Source of the DNA: Candidatus Woesearchaeota archaeon
GTDB lineage: Archaea; Nanobdellota; Nanobdellia; SCGC-AAA011-G17; GW2011-AR17
Direction of reading: 5' to 3'
DNA length: 26,577 nucleotides
NCBI GenBank assembly: GCA_003694495.1
Contig: RFJO01000060.1
Location: 1-26,577, forward strand
Shown here: in pieces, positions 21,497-26,577 of the stretch
Layout: each line of letters begins with the position of its first letter
Position numbering within the stretch: position 1 is the first letter of the stretch
Notes under the pieces: model-generated
What the model was told of the DNA's origin: nothing
The model's input: the letters and a program-made list of their open reading frames with translations, nothing else
Database searches by the model: none
Position numbers and translations under genes: made by a program

Positions 21497-21507
21497 ATTA
21501 AATAAAC
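21497..21507 (-). promoter_or_regulatory. TATA element of the thioredoxin operon, repeated upstream
   Basis: Minus-strand gtttatttaat would start transcription near 21477, just before the GGTGA ribosome binding site of trxA. A near copy (gtttattaaat) lies 18 bases further upstream at 21515-21525. Confidence 0.35.
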
Positions 21508-21569
21508 CACAACTATTTAATAAACATTTTTGAGAAGTGAATATTTAATGTCAAATAAATCACAATTAG

Positions 21570-21576
21570 AAAAAAA
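21570..21576 (-). terminator. T-tract at the end of the rRNA operon
   Basis: A run of seven T residues on the minus strand comes right after the 3' strand of the 23S processing stem. Archaeal RNA polymerase terminates on T-rich tracts, so this is a likely end of the rRNA transcript before the thioredoxin promoter. Confidence 0.45.
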
Positions 21577-21605
21577 TGAAGCCGTGCGCAAGAGTACCAA
21601 AATGT

Positions 21606-21612
<7 letters not shown>
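21575..21612 (-). other. 3' strand of the 23S rRNA processing stem
   Basis: This segment is complementary to 24515-24560. Blocks GCCGTGC and GCAAGAGTACCA on one side pair exactly with GCACGGC and TGGTACTCTTGC on the other. A further GAATGT/ACATTT block extends it inward, and ATGA/TCAT outward past one T-T mismatch. The helix brings the ends of pre-23S together. It has a four-base bulge (ATAA) on the 5' strand only. Confidence 0.85.
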
Positions 21613-24514
<2,902 letters not shown>

Positions 24515-24523
<9 letters not shown>

Positions 24524-24560
24524 TTAACATTCTGGTACTCTTGCTTATGCACGGCATCAT
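24515..24560 (-). other. 5' strand of the 23S rRNA processing stem
   Basis: Partner of 21575-21612. The minus-strand order is ATGATGCCGTGC, bulge ATAA, GCAAGAGTACCA, GAATGT, then the 23S 5' end. About 35 base pairs form in total, with only short interruptions. Confidence 0.85.
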
Positions 24561-24561
24561 G

Positions 24562-24654
24562 AACATGTTTTCATGTTAACATACCTGCAAGCTTTTGCTT
24601 GTCAGGGCATGATACCCTTACACCTCCTCTCGCGAGTGAGATGCGCATTGTATC
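24562..24654 (-). other. Structured spacer between tRNA-Ala and 23S (three hairpins)
   Basis: Three stem-loops can be drawn in a row on the minus strand. The first (24654-24611) is closed by GATAC/GTATC with an inner CATCTC/GAGGTG. The second (24606-24584) is CCTG-A-CAAGC closed on an AAAA loop by GCTTG-CAGG. The third (24577-24562) is AACATG-AAAA-CATGTT. They may help processing, or form a small RNA; no known RNA family is recognised. Confidence 0.5.
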
Positions 24655-24677
24655 ATTTGTCTTTAATGAATATTATA

Positions 24678-24751
24678 TGGACCAGTTGGGATTCGAACCC
24701 AAGGCCCCCGCCTTGCAAGGGCGGTGCTCTACCGGACTGAGCTACTGGCCC
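24678..24751 (-). tRNA. tRNA-Ala (anticodon TGC)
   Basis: A 74-nt tRNA, including the discriminator A, in the standard archaeal place between 16S and 23S. The acceptor stem GGGCCAG/CTGGTCC contains the G3-U70 wobble that identifies alanine tRNAs. The anticodon loop reads CTTGCAA, with TGC. The T-loop is GGTTCGAATCC. The CCA end is not encoded: the discriminator A is followed directly by TATAATA. No intron is present. Confidence 0.97.
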
Positions 24752-24769
24752 ATGCGGGCAGTATTAATA

Positions 24770-24808
24770 GATGTATGAGTAGATAAAAGCGTTTTTTGAC
24801 AATGGCTT
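24770..24808 (-). other. 3' strand of the 16S rRNA processing stem, with half of a bulge-helix-bulge
   Basis: Complementary to 26358-26395. It carries the CGC bulge (24789-24791) and the UUUU strand (24785-24788) of the central 4-bp helix, between the 16-bp outer helix and the T6/A6-containing inner helix. Confidence 0.85.
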
Positions 24809-24819
24809 TATTATAATAA

Positions 24820-26294
<1,475 letters not shown>

Positions 26295-26325
26295 AAAGTA
26301 TGGACTGAAACTTCACACCATATGT

Positions 26326-26347
26326 ACGCTTACTCAGAAATAAGCGT
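26326..26347 (-). other. Hairpin in the 16S leader
   Basis: A 7-bp inverted repeat (acgctta/taagcgt) with an 8-base loop lies between the processing stem and the 16S 5' end. It is probably a leader RNA structure that is removed on processing. Confidence 0.45.
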
Positions 26348-26357
26348 TTTATATAGG

Positions 26358-26395
26358 AGCCACTATCAAAAAATTTCGCTATCTACTCATACATC
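26358..26395 (-). other. 5' strand of the 16S rRNA processing stem, with half of a bulge-helix-bulge
   Basis: On the minus strand, GATGTATGAGTAGAT pairs with the region right of tRNA-Ala. It is followed by a 3-base bulge AGC (26378-26380), a GAAA strand (26374-26377) that pairs with UUUU, and TTTTTTGA that pairs with TCAAAAAA. This is the standard substrate of the archaeal splicing endonuclease. Confidence 0.85.
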
Positions 26396-26491
26396 ATGCT
26401 TAATTATTCAATCTAAGCACTCACTTATTAAACGCCACACTTGCAGCATTTTGATATTTTGTGAATATGATTGGAGTTGATTATTTTTAGA

Positions 26492-26518
26492 AAGAAGATA
26501 TCACCAATCAATCTTCTT
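26492..26518 (-). other. 5'-terminal hairpin of the pre-rRNA
   Basis: An 8-bp inverted repeat (aagaagat/atcttctt, 11-base loop) lies just downstream of the predicted transcription start of the rRNA operon. Its role is unknown. Confidence 0.4.
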
Positions 26519-26547
26519 CTACACCGTTATAGCATTGAAAAAGATAT

Positions 26548-26560
26548 GTTATATATAAAC
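26548..26560 (-). promoter_or_regulatory. TATA box of the rRNA operon
   Basis: Minus-strand gtttatatataac, the strongest TATA-like element upstream of 16S, preceded by the purine-rich cgaaaa as a possible BRE. It predicts a start near 26525-26530 and a leader of about 230 bases before 16S. No coding gene is visible between it and 16S. Confidence 0.5.
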
Positions 26561-26577
26561 TTTTCGTTGTCTTATTC

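Noticed and set aside
21541..21605. Possible 5S rRNA after 23S
   Set aside because: The interval is too short for 5S (about 120 nt) and is explained by the processing stem and T-tract.

Overview
The window looks like an AT-rich archaeal chromosome, most likely a small-genome DPANN archaeon of the Woesearchaeota/Pacearchaeota type. The gene set is archaeal: clamp loader RFC, aCPSF1/FttA, 20S proteasome beta, NAC, Sec61-beta, archease, and a 16S-tRNA-Ala-23S rRNA operon. The 16S 5' end is a compensated variant of the usual archaeal end, and one secreted protein starts with the K-R-G-Q-I-T prepilin-like N terminus I associate with this superphylum. The lineage is an inference from familiarity; no tree was built. 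Layout: positions 1-83 hold the start of an unidentified minus-strand gene. Positions 178-2952 (+) encode a MoxR ATPase, a DUF58 protein and a membrane VWA protein. Positions 2939-6244 (-) encode RFC small subunit, a 399-residue coiled-coil protein of unknown function and RFC large subunit, all overlapping. Positions 6347-8806 (+) encode a PHP phosphoesterase, archease and the RNA ligase RtcB. Positions 8839-10210 (+) encode a Cys-repeat lipoprotein and an endonuclease IV homologue. Positions 10196-12767 (-) encode proteasome beta and FttA. Positions 12954-16468 (+) encode a prepilin-like protein and a 918-residue secreted Cys-rich protein with a LysM-like segment. Positions 16522-17247 (+) encode ScpA. 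Positions 17225-19392 (-) form a tight operon: Sec61-beta, NAC, two related unknown proteins, and MinD. RNase P RNA lies at 19431-19722 (-). Positions 19853-21463 (-) encode thioredoxin, thioredoxin reductase and a winged-helix regulator. The rest is the rRNA operon, reading leftward from a promoter near 26548-26560, with processing stems around both rRNAs and no 5S gene next to the 23S. Expression signals fall into two classes. Operon-leading genes mostly have a TATA box about 24-28 bases before the start codon, implying leaderless mRNAs. Several internal genes, and trxA, have a GGTG/GGTGA Shine-Dalgarno element that fits the 16S tail (complement of AGGAGGTGAT). Genes are very closely packed, with many ATGA overlaps and three tail-to-tail overlaps between convergent genes. 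The most interesting unknowns are the coiled-coil protein between the clamp-loader genes, the paired DHLxFVT proteins between NAC and MinD, the PHP-archease-RtcB operon, the secreted LysM/Cys-rich protein, and a well-formed bulge-helix-bulge in the 16S processing stem.
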